Source of the DNA: Candidatus Curtissbacteria bacterium RIFCSPLOWO2_02_41_11
GTDB taxonomy: Bacteria; Patescibacteriota; Microgenomatia; Curtissbacterales; GWA2-41-24
Assembly (NCBI GenBank): GCA_001775055.1
Contig: MFBU01000025.1
Span: 1 to 34,785 of the forward strand
Direction: 5' to 3'
Length of the DNA stretch: 34,785 nucleotides
Shown: positions 27,576-34,323 of the stretch, in pieces
Layout of the letters: each line of letters starts with the position of its first letter
Numbering within the stretch: position 1 is the first letter of the stretch
Made by a program: the position numbers and the translations under genes
Notes under the pieces: model-generated
The model's input: the letters and a program-made list of their open reading frames with translations, nothing else
The model's database searches: none
Told to the model about the DNA's origin: nothing

Positions 27576-28544
27576 CTAGTGCTTAAAATGTCTCACTCCC
27601 GTAAAAACCATCGTCATCTTATGCTTTTTAGCCGCTGCAATCACATCTTTATCGTGTATTGAGCCACCGGGCTGGATAATCACCGAAATACCAGCTTTGG
27701 CCGCCAGCTCGACATTGTCGGCAAATGGAAAAAATGCATCGCTTGCCAAAACTGCTCCCCGCGCCCTATCCTTAGCCTGAGTCAGTGCCAGCTTCACCGA
27801 ATTAACTCTGTTTGGTTGCCCCGTCCCCATACCAATCATAATTTTGTCGCGCACCACCACTATTGCATTTGACCTGACATGCTTGACTACTTTCCAGGCA
27901 AATTCTAAATCATCAAATTGTTTCTGCGTCGGCCTTGATCCCGTCATCATTTTCCACTTTCCCGCCAGAGGCGGGCCAGCCTTTGGCTGGGACTCAAACT
28001 CGACCATGTCATCCGGTGTCTGCACCAAATAGCCGTTAAAAACTCGAGTAAACTCAAGTTGTCTCGGTGGTTTCTTGGCCTTAACTACCCGCAGCTTCTG
28101 GCTTTTTTTGGAAAGTGCCTCAAGCACTTTTTTGTCAAAATCCGGAGCCACAATCAGCTCGTAAAATACCCCGCGCATAGCAGAAACCATATCCAAAGTT
28201 GGCGGCCGATTAACCGCAATAATTCCGCCGAAAGGGCTAATCGTATCAGCACCATAAGCAAGTTTATAAGCCTGGGCCAAATTTTTTCTTGAGGCGATGC
28301 CGGTCGGATTACCGTGCTTAATAATCGCTACCGTCGGCTCCCAAAATTCCAAAACCAACCTCCATGCATGATTGGCATCACCCAGATTGTTATGTGAAAG
28401 GGCGATACCGGAAAGCTGCTTATACCCCGGTTCTTCATCCTGAAGATAATAGGCGCTTTTTTGATGGGGATTTTCGCCATAGCGCAAGTCCTTGTACTTT
28501 TTTAGTTTGAGGTTTAAGTTTTTTGGTAAATCAAGTTTTTGCAT
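27576..28544 (-). CDS. purH: AICAR formyltransferase half of a split PurH
   Basis: 322 aa from ATG 28544, equal to the C-terminal transformylase domain of PurH, which formylates AICAR using 10-formyl-THF. Typical blocks: DLRYGENPHQKSAYY, LSHNNLGDANHAWRLV, IIKHGNPTGIA, FGGIIAVNRP, SNAIVVVRD, GMGTGQPNRVNSVKLA, ASDAFFPFADNVELAAKAGI and IIQPGGSIHDKDVI. The KHxNPxG and GxGxxQxxR patterns are intact. AGGAAA precedes this ATG; a TTG at 28580 would add 12 residues. A 30-bp double-hairpin repeat adds QPKAGPPLAG in the middle. The cyclohydrolase gene follows 88 bp later. Confidence 0.93.
   Translation of the reverse strand: MQKLDLPKNLNLKLKKYKDLRYGENPHQKSAYYLQDEEPGYKQLSGIALSHNNLGDANHAWRLVLEFWEPTVAIIKHGNPTGIASRKNLAQAYKLAYGADTISPFGGIIAVNRPPTLDMVSAMRGVFYELIVAPDFDKKVLEALSKKSQKLRVVKAKKPPRQLEFTRVFNGYLVQTPDDMVEFESQPKAGPPLAGKWKMMTGSRPTQKQFDDLEFAWKVVKHVRSNAIVVVRDKIMIGMGTGQPNRVNSVKLALTQAKDRARGAVLASDAFFPFADNVELAAKAGISVIIQPGGSIHDKDVIAAAKKHKMTMVFTGVRHFKH
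27961..27990. repeat. Double-hairpin repeat inside the transformylase gene
   Basis: Two adjacent 15-bp hairpins, CCCGCC-AGA-GGCGGG and CCAGCC-TTT-GGCTGG, 30 bp in all, so the frame is kept; read as QPKAGPPLAG. Confidence 0.75.
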
Positions 28545-28582
28545 CCTAACGTTTCCTAATATTCGGATAAATTCGGACAATT

Positions 28583-30349
28583 CTAATTCGGATGAATTCG
28601 TGCACTAATCCACCAGTCCAAAATTTCGCGGGCTGCCGGTCCCGCAATTGATGAACCTTCACCGCCTTCTTCAATAATTACTGTAATTGAAATCTGGGGA
28701 TTTTCAAAGGGGTAAAAAGCCCCAAACCAAGCATGGGGATTACCAAGCGCCTTTTCGGCTGTCCCTGTTTTGCAACCAACTTTGTAAGGCGCATTGAAAA
28801 AAGGCCAGCCCGTACCGCCGGTTTCGCAAGCCTGCCTCATGCCCTCGCGGACGATGTTCAAATTTTCCCGACTTACCAAATTCTCCCCTCTGATTTTGCT
28901 TGCTATATCAATAGCCTCTCCGGCACCTCCATCAATCTTAGAAACTAAATAAGGTTTTGCTAATTTTCCGCTAGCGATATAAGAAATTAACGAGCTAATC
29001 TGGATTGGCGTTGAAAGAGCAAATCCTTGGCCTATCCCAAAATGCAAAGTGTCGCCCGTATACCACGGCTGACTGAATGCTGATTTTTTCCAAACTTCAT
29101 CCGGCACCAAACCTAAAGATTCATCTGGCAAATCAATCCCGGTTTTTTGGCCAAAACCTAGTTTCATGGCCATCTTGCGAAGTGGATTAAGACCCAATTT
29201 TTCGGCTAATTTATAAAAAAAGATGTCATTGGAACGGGCAATCGCCCTGTTGATTTTTAAAACTCCATCGCGTCCGCCGTGTGTCAAATAGAACCAATTA
29301 ACGAATCGGGTATCTCCTATATAAAACTCGCCGACATCTTCGATTTCGCTTTCGCCTGTTATCTTACCGGAATCTAGGGCCGCCAGCGCCGTCACAATTT
29401 TAAATATCGAACCTGGAGGGTAAGTACCCAAAACTGCCCGATTAAACAAGGGCTTATTTTTATCCTGCAAAAAATCACTAACATTTGCCGGATCAAAAGA
29501 AGGATATGAAACTAACGCCAAAACCTCTCCGCTTTTGGGATCTTCAACTATGGCCGCTGCCCGGCTTGAACCAGCTTTGGTTGCGTGCTTTTTCAACACC
29601 TCAAAAACAACCTTTTGCAAATTTAAATCAATTGTCAGGTGAATATCTCTTCCCGCTACCTGATCCTGTTTTTGCAAAATAGAAACTTTTTTACCAATTG
29701 CGTCAACCTCGATGATTTTTTGGCCGTTTTTACCTTGCAAAAAATCATCATAGGTGGCTTCTGTCCCTAGTCTTCCGACCTTATTTTGCCCTGACAAGCG
29801 CCTGCCATTTTGTAAATCCTGACTTTCTACCGGACTGACATAACCCAAAATATGGGCGGTTATTTCGCCATTTGGGTAGCTGCGCTCAACTTCCGGTAAA
29901 ATTTGTCCGAGTTCTCCCTCAAAATTTTCGCCGGCTAGGCCAGATGCTTCCAATTCTTTGGCAGTCTCTTGGCTCATTTCGGTTTTCTGTAACCCTTTTT
30001 TGAGAAAATAAACTGTCCTGGAATCGGCAAGGATTCGACCACGACGGTCAAATATCTTACCTCTTTCGGCAGGAATTTCGACAAGTCTTATCCGATTACT
30101 TTCGGCAATTTGCCGGTTTTTTTCACCGTTTACGATTGTCAGCATAAAAAGCCGACCCAAAAGAATAAAAAGAATCAGTACGACAAGCGGATAAAAAATG
30201 AATAATTTCAAAGGAGAGATTTCGGCAAAATGGCCAAAACTTTGCTCTAAAACTTTGCCACCTGAAAACCACTTTTTTCCGATCTTTTCGTAAAAAATAT
30301 TATCGCTAAATCCGAAAATCTTAAAATCTTTCTGGCGGATTTTGCTCAT
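28583..30349 (-). CDS. mrdA: Penicillin-binding protein 2 (peptidoglycan transpeptidase)
   Basis: 588 aa class B PBP. One N-terminal membrane anchor (about 47-73), a pedestal/dimerisation region with EIPAERGKIFDRRGRILA, and a transpeptidase domain with S314-I-F-K (active-site Ser), S373-N-D and KTGT near 535. It cross-links lateral-wall peptidoglycan in the elongation machinery. The ATG overlaps the mreB stop (ATGA), so the two are coupled. mreC, mreD and rodA, which normally come between or after, are not in the window. Class could in principle be FtsI-like; pairing with mreB favours PBP2. Confidence 0.93.
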   Translation of the reverse strand: MSKIRQKDFKIFGFSDNIFYEKIGKKWFSGGKVLEQSFGHFAEISPLKLFIFYPLVVLILFILLGRLFMLTIVNGEKNRQIAESNRIRLVEIPAERGKIFDRRGRILADSRTVYFLKKGLQKTEMSQETAKELEASGLAGENFEGELGQILPEVERSYPNGEITAHILGYVSPVESQDLQNGRRLSGQNKVGRLGTEATYDDFLQGKNGQKIIEVDAIGKKVSILQKQDQVAGRDIHLTIDLNLQKVVFEVLKKHATKAGSSRAAAIVEDPKSGEVLALVSYPSFDPANVSDFLQDKNKPLFNRAVLGTYPPGSIFKIVTALAALDSGKITGESEIEDVGEFYIGDTRFVNWFYLTHGGRDGVLKINRAIARSNDIFFYKLAEKLGLNPLRKMAMKLGFGQKTGIDLPDESLGLVPDEVWKKSAFSQPWYTGDTLHFGIGQGFALSTPIQISSLISYIASGKLAKPYLVSKIDGGAGEAIDIASKIRGENLVSRENLNIVREGMRQACETGGTGWPFFNAPYKVGCKTGTAEKALGNPHAWFGAFYPFENPQISITVIIEEGGEGSSIAGPAAREILDWWISARIHPN

Positions 30350-31404
30350 CGCAAAGCAGACGTATTAATTTTAAGTTTCTTCAAAAGTTCAGGGTTATCC
30401 AGAATTGAAACTGCGCCGTTGACTACGCAAGAAAGCGGTTCGGCAGCAACTGAAACAGGCATTTTAATCTCCATTGACACCAGTCTTGCAAAGTTGGGAA
30501 TTAAAGATCCTCCGCCGCAGAGCATAATTCCCCGCTCGGCAATATCAGCAGAAAGTTCCGGCGGCGAATCTTCGACCGTATCCTTAATTGCAGAAACAAT
30601 AGTACTAAGACTTGTCGATAAAGCCTCTCTTACTTGCACGGAAGTCAGCCGAACCGACTTGGGCAATCCCTTTTCAAGATCACGGCCGCGAATGATCGTT
30701 TCTTTTTCAACTTTTAATGGATAGGCGTTACCCAGAGCAATTTTAATTTCCTCAGCCGTAGCCTCACCGATCGCTAAGCCAAAGCGCGAACGCACATAAC
30801 TAACTATGTCAGCATCCATGGCATCCCCTGCTGTTTTTAGGAACCGACCGGCAACAATACCCCCCAGTGAAATTACCGCAATCTCGCATGTTCCTCCTCC
30901 AATATCAACAATCATCGAACCGACAGGTTCGCCAACTGAAAGACCTGCGCCAATTGCTGCAGCAATCGGTTCTTCAATTAAATAGGCGCTGCGAGCACCG
31001 GCTGCATAGGCAACATCAAGAAGTGCCCTTCTTTCAACTTCGGAAGCTTCTGTAGGAACACCGATTACAATTCGTGGTCTGGGAATTGAAAAATTCTTGC
31101 CGGGCCGTGCGTGGATTTTTTTAACAAAGTGGGAAAGCATCGCCAAAGTCGTATCAAAATCGGAAATAACTCCATCACGAAGCGGCCTAACAACGACAAT
31201 ACTGGCAGGTACTCTGCCTAACATTTTTTTGGCCTCGCCGCCAATGGCCAGTACTTTTTTTGTCTTTTTATGCTGGGCAACTACTGAAGGCTCACGGATG
31301 ACAATGCCTTTACCACGGACATGGATTAATGTGTTAACTGTACCTAAATCAACACCTAAATCTTGCGAAAAATAACCAAGGAAATGATCAATTACGGGAA
31401 TCAT
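30346..31404 (-). CDS. mreB: Rod-shape determining actin homologue MreB
   Basis: About 352 aa from ATG 31404. Actin-fold motifs: phosphate 1 DLGVDLGTVNTLIHVRGKG, IVIREPSVVA, IGVPTEASEVERRALLDVAYAAGA, phosphate 2 VDIGGGTCEIAVISLGGIV and LCGGGSLIPNF. It forms membrane filaments guiding wall synthesis. The longer reading from TTG 31437 is rejected because a promoter (-10 at 31419-31424) would leave that codon outside the transcript; the leader from the predicted start is only about 8 nt. Together with mrdA it forms a two-gene unit. Confidence 0.96.
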   Translation of the reverse strand: MIPVIDHFLGYFSQDLGVDLGTVNTLIHVRGKGIVIREPSVVAQHKKTKKVLAIGGEAKKMLGRVPASIVVVRPLRDGVISDFDTTLAMLSHFVKKIHARPGKNFSIPRPRIVIGVPTEASEVERRALLDVAYAAGARSAYLIEEPIAAAIGAGLSVGEPVGSMIVDIGGGTCEIAVISLGGIVAGRFLKTAGDAMDADIVSYVRSRFGLAIGEATAEEIKIALGNAYPLKVEKETIIRGRDLEKGLPKSVRLTSVQVREALSTSLSTIVSAIKDTVEDSPPELSADIAERGIMLCGGGSLIPNFARLVSMEIKMPVSVAAEPLSCVVNGAVSILDNPELLKKLKINTSALR

Positions 31405-31418
31405 CAAGACCGAAGGCA

Positions 31419-31447
31419 AGTATAACTGATCAGGCAAATTTGCTCAA
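31419..31447 (-). promoter_or_regulatory. Promoter of mreB-mrdA
   Basis: Minus strand TTGAGC (31442-31447), spacer 17, TATACT (31419-31424). The -35 box overlaps the stop codon of the upstream gene. The ATG at 31404 lies 15 bp past the -10 box. Confidence 0.7.
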
Positions 31448-32304
31448 TCGGCGGAAACGGGTTGTTCGGCTACTTTTGCCAGTGTATCTGCAATTAAACT
31501 ATCAATCACTAGATAAAATTGTTCACGAATAAAAGGGGTATATACATGCACTCGATTGCCAATTATTCTTTGATCAACATCATCAATATCATCAACCTTT
31601 TTAGGTCGAACGAAGATTAAAATACAATCTTTTGGTTTCCCAACAAGTCTTGGCGGCAAATCAGGTCTGATTGAATGAATAAACTCTCCAATCACCCACT
31701 GGCTCTCGTCATTTGCCAAAATTTCCCTTATTAAATCACCAGACTCTAATTTTTTAATCTGCCTAAATTTACGTCTGGGTAAATCACCGGGGCTATCATA
31801 CTGCAGCGTGTATTCGCAAAAACCAACAAGAACCGTATTTCCCCCTTGTAATCCAACAACAACACCATCCGGATTTTTAATTCTACCTTTGGATTGACTC
31901 AGCCCCATGTGAGTTAAAATTTCGGGACTATACGGATAAGCTATATTTAAAAGTTCAATGGTTTCAGTTGGTGAAAGTACCTTTAATCCGACATTAGAAT
32001 CTGTGTTATCAGCAATTGGAATTTCTCTAATTCGTGATTTAACTAAAAAATAAGCAAATTGCTCAAAGAGGTGAGCGGCCAATGCTGACCTATGATGCGA
32101 AGTAAAACCCCCTTTATTATCAAATGACAAAAGACCCTTAAGCCAGCCGAAAGTATCCAAAAACTCACTACTATTAAAAATATTGGCAAAAATTGCATTG
32201 GCTTCCCTACTCTTCAAAACGGCAATCGCTCTGTAAGTTATCCCAAAAGGGAAGTTTTCTTCTAATCCTTGATTTTGTATACCAACATCTATTCTTTCTG
32301 TCAT
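31444..32304 (-). CDS. Hypothetical protein, possible degenerate nuclease-like fold
   Basis: 286 residues, soluble, no recognised family. The stretch KNPDGVVVGLQGGNTVLVGFCEYTLQ (split as KNPDGVVVGLQGG plus NTVLVGFCEYTLQ) has the spacing of a PD-(D/E)xK nuclease core, but Thr replaces the catalytic Lys. This is a weak hint, not an assignment. C-terminal VRPKKVDDIDDVDQR is acidic. It starts 7 bp after the Clp-N-like gene and is probably cotranscribed with it. Confidence 0.45.
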   Translation of the reverse strand: MTERIDVGIQNQGLEENFPFGITYRAIAVLKSREANAIFANIFNSSEFLDTFGWLKGLLSFDNKGGFTSHHRSALAAHLFEQFAYFLVKSRIREIPIADNTDSNVGLKVLSPTETIELLNIAYPYSPEILTHMGLSQSKGRIKNPDGVVVGLQGGNTVLVGFCEYTLQYDSPGDLPRRKFRQIKKLESGDLIREILANDESQWVIGEFIHSIRPDLPPRLVGKPKDCILIFVRPKKVDDIDDVDQRIIGNRVHVYTPFIREQFYLVIDSLIADTLAKVAEQPVSAD

Positions 32305-32310
32305 TTTGGG

Positions 32311-32799
32311 TTAAGCAAGAGTACTTTCGGTAACTGAACTGGAATTAAGGTAACGGTCAGTCCGCTCAGTCAACTTCTTTAAATTAACTCCCTCACGAGT
32401 TAGCACACCTTTGGCCAGTCCTCCCTTGATTTGGGTCAGTGCCAAAAGTAAATGCGGCCATTTAACCTGATTTGAGCCGTAACCGGTGGCAATCTCAGCT
32501 GCTTTTATTAAAGCCTGATAGCTCTCGGCGGTCAGTTCAATCTCCTCTGCCAAAACTGGCCGGTCTAAAGCAACCGGTAAAAGAGCATCCATAATGGTTT
32601 GGCGAGTATTTCTCCGTCTGGAGAGTAAATTTGCTGCTTCTTTGTTCTTATTGACAATTATCCAGAGTAACAAACCGCTGTCCACAAATGGGAACCTAAC
32701 TCTTTCTGCTTCTTGCCTTACCAAATCTAAAATATCTTTGACTGCCGGTGAAACCAGCGCTTCTTCAAATTTTGAGAACCCTCGATCAAATTCATTCAT
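32311..32799 (-). CDS. Clp N-terminal (double Clp-R repeat)-like protein
   Basis: About 162 residues from ATG 32799. Two helical repeats: SPAVKDILDLVRQEAERVRFPFVDSGLLLWIIVN (about 17-50, within a longer repeat) and TAESYQALIKAAEIATGYG..VKWPHLLLALTQIKGGLAKGVLTREGVNLKKL (about 90-145). The second closely follows the Clp-R pattern in which an Ala-rich helix precedes (E/P)HLLLAL and a VL..xGV.L ending. No ATPase domain follows, so this would be a stand-alone Clp-N adaptor-like module. The upstream TTG at 32832 is rejected because the -10 box at 32821 lies between it and the ATG. Confidence 0.6.
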   Translation of the reverse strand: MNEFDRGFSKFEEALVSPAVKDILDLVRQEAERVRFPFVDSGLLLWIIVNKNKEAANLLSRRRNTRQTIMDALLPVALDRPVLAEEIELTAESYQALIKAAEIATGYGSNQVKWPHLLLALTQIKGGLAKGVLTREGVNLKKLTERTDRYLNSSSVTESTLA

Positions 32800-32820
32800 A
32801 GCTTTGAGTAAAGACGCCAA

Positions 32821-32849
32821 ATTATATGGCAATTACCTAAATTTCTCAA
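32821..32849 (-). promoter_or_regulatory. Promoter of the Clp-N-like gene
   Basis: Minus strand TTGAGA (32844-32849), spacer 17, perfect TATAAT (32821-32826). Predicted transcription start near 32814 gives a leader of about 15 nt before ATG 32799 and decides the start. Confidence 0.75.
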
Positions 32850-32931
32850 TTGCAAAAATGTCTAGCAAATCTCTCTAATAAAATAATATGTCAAATAATC
32901 AGCCAAGAATACCGTTTAGGGGTTATTAATA

Positions 32932-34002
32932 TTAGTTGGAAGGTTTTTCAACAAGTTCCTCGGTTACTTCTACATCATCTTCCTCTTCCGCCGTTATTTT
33001 AGAAGTCAATTCATATTTATCTTCGCCTGTAACATAAACGGCTTGAATACCGTCGCTGTTAACGCTGAGCTCGTCTAACTCATCAAATAACACTGTCTGT
33101 TTTTGCCCATCTGGAGTTAACATCCAAAGCGTCATTTTATGGCCTTTGGCCGAAATTAAACAAATCGCCACCCAATTTAAATCAGCATCCCGCTGGAAAT
33201 CTCCTCGTGACAACATTTTCTTGCCTACAAATAATCTTTCTCCATTAAGCCAGATGCTAACTGTCTTGCGTTTTGAGTTTTCGACGCCAACTAAAACTTT
33301 TGACAGATCTGGGCTTACCTCAAGCCAGTGGTTACCGTCTTCTTCGGCTATCAGCTCGTCGTTTTTAAAAGTAACATTAACCTCATATGCATGGCGCTTA
33401 TGGTTTCCGCTCCAAATTACCTCTGTAAAGTCCTCATTAGTCTGGCCAACTCTAATTGTTTGAAATCTTTGCCTAATGCTAAAAAGAACACTTAGCATGC
33501 TTTCGGAATCGGCTGCTATAAATTCGGTCCTTTTACCGTTTAACCTACTGAATAAAAAGCGGTCAAAACCATCCGTTGCTCGCCAAAATCTCAAATCTTC
33601 ACCGTTTGCCAACCAAACCAGTTCTCCTTTCTCATTAACTAAAGCCGCCGATCTTTTAAATTCCCTGAATTGCCAGTCGTAGGTTAAAATTAACCGCGAG
33701 AAATCTTCAGTTGCCCTCTGTATAGTTACATCTTTCACTCCTGGAAGTCTTTCAATAGGCTGGCCGTCCATAATGAGCGTCGTTACATCCCGATCTAATC
33801 CCACGCATAAAGCGTGTCTTCCATCACGAGAAACTCCAAGGAGATTAACTTTTTCAAAGAATAAATCTTCAGGACCGGTTGGAACGAATTCGCAAGAAGC
33901 CGGACTTTGAACTCTTAAAGCATCGGCAAAAGTTACGCCAGAAAGGCGTCTTTCTGTAATTGCGACATGCCCGCGAAAAGTTTCTATTTCTTGTTGTGCC
34001 AC
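32932..34002 (-). CDS. Hypothetical protein with propeller-like repeats
   Basis: 356 residues without signal peptide. It shows repeating blocks of about 40-45 residues of the type SxDG-x-xALxVG...LxVNGExL, such as VSRDGRHALCVGL..TTLIMDGQPI, VSPDLSKVLVGVEN..SIWLNGERL and LTPDGQKQTVLFD. This suggests a WD40/TolB-like beta-propeller, but no defined family was recognised. The C-terminal 30 residues are very acidic. The start is GTG at 34002, only about 10 bp after a good -10 box, so the mRNA is nearly leaderless. It stands alone. Confidence 0.5.
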   Translation of the reverse strand: MAQQEIETFRGHVAITERRLSGVTFADALRVQSPASCEFVPTGPEDLFFEKVNLLGVSRDGRHALCVGLDRDVTTLIMDGQPIERLPGVKDVTIQRATEDFSRLILTYDWQFREFKRSAALVNEKGELVWLANGEDLRFWRATDGFDRFLFSRLNGKRTEFIAADSESMLSVLFSIRQRFQTIRVGQTNEDFTEVIWSGNHKRHAYEVNVTFKNDELIAEEDGNHWLEVSPDLSKVLVGVENSKRKTVSIWLNGERLFVGKKMLSRGDFQRDADLNWVAICLISAKGHKMTLWMLTPDGQKQTVLFDELDELSVNSDGIQAVYVTGEDKYELTSKITAEEEDDVEVTEELVEKPSN

Positions 34003-34012
34003 TATGGGGCAT

Positions 34013-34040
34013 ATTTTAGCACGAAAGTTTCAAATGTCAA
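34013..34040 (-). promoter_or_regulatory. Promoter of the propeller-like gene
   Basis: Minus strand TTGACA (34035-34040), spacer 16, TAAAAT (34013-34018). The start codon is about 10 bp past the -10 box. Confidence 0.75.
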
Positions 34041-34059
34041 CTCCTGGCAAAATCAATTT

Positions 34060-34093
34060 CATCACATTTTCTGACATGGCAGATTTTGTGATG
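34060..34093. repeat. Inverted repeat in the large intergenic region
   Basis: CATCACA (34060-34066) pairs with TGTGATG (34087-34093), with an inner TCTG/CAGA pair. The 320-bp gap 34003-34323 holds this, a promoter, a multi-branched structured segment, a terminator-like hairpin and a leaderless start; no protein gene was seen in it. Confidence 0.5.
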
Positions 34094-34106
34094 TTTATAT
34101 AGGAAA

Positions 34107-34294
34107 TTAACCGTATAGCGGTTACGGTAACGAAGTCAGTTTCGTGAGATGGTTACGTTAAGCGTCTATTTACCCCTAAACGCTTGACGCTAAACGAAAC
34201 GGGCATCGTAACCGATTAACTCTAAACGCTCTACTCACCTCCAAGGAGTCAAAGCCTTGCCTGCCGGCAGGCAGGCCCACCTCGGAGGTGTTTT
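34107..34294 (+). ncRNA. Candidate structured RNA ending in a terminator
   Basis: An 8-bp perfect long-range stem CGGTTACG (34119-34126) with CGTAACCG (34207-34214) encloses hairpins ACGAA/TTCGT (34130-34145) and AAGCGT/ACGCTT (34160-34185). The segment ends in the terminator-like hairpin at 34236-34294. A weak promoter (CTGACA 34071-34076 with TATATA 34096-34101) could start it near 34107. Part of the segment shows 7-bp periodicity (TAAACGC, TTGACGC, TAAACGA at 34177-34197), so it may instead be a repeat cluster. No known RNA family was recognised. Confidence 0.3.
34236..34294 (+). terminator. Intrinsic terminator interrupted by a palindrome
   Basis: Outer stem CACCTCC (34236-34242) with GGAGGTG (34284-34290) followed by TTTT. 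The loop contains the perfect palindrome GCCTGCCGGCAGGC (34259-34272), a common dispersed GC-rich repeat, apparently inserted into the loop. No plus-strand protein gene lies before it, which raises the question of what transcript it ends. Confidence 0.5.
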
Positions 34295-34307
34295 CGTAAA
34301 ATACTTA

Positions 34308-34316
34308 TGCTAAGAT
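34308..34316 (+). promoter_or_regulatory. Extended -10 promoter of the polytopic membrane gene
   Basis: TGCTAAGAT is an extended -10 box without a good -35 box. The GTG at 34324 is 7 bp downstream, at the expected transcription start, so the mRNA would be leaderless. Confidence 0.45.
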
Positions 34317-34323
34317 TTGGGGC

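Noticed and set aside
26846-28544. Frameshift explanation for split purH
   Set aside because: Domain order is reversed relative to the fused enzyme, which a frameshift cannot produce.
31444-32304. Restriction endonuclease call for the 286-aa orphan
   Set aside because: The PD...ExT arrangement lacks the catalytic Lys and no methylase or specificity gene is nearby.
7537-32799. Orphan genes as toxin-antitoxin pairs
   Set aside because: Some are adjacent and coupled (13760/14067), but no toxin or antitoxin fold or motif is visible in either partner.
34107-34230. tRNA or tmRNA in the large gap
   Set aside because: Stem sizes and loop sequences do not match tRNA, and no tag-peptide reading frame or tRNA-like ends were seen.
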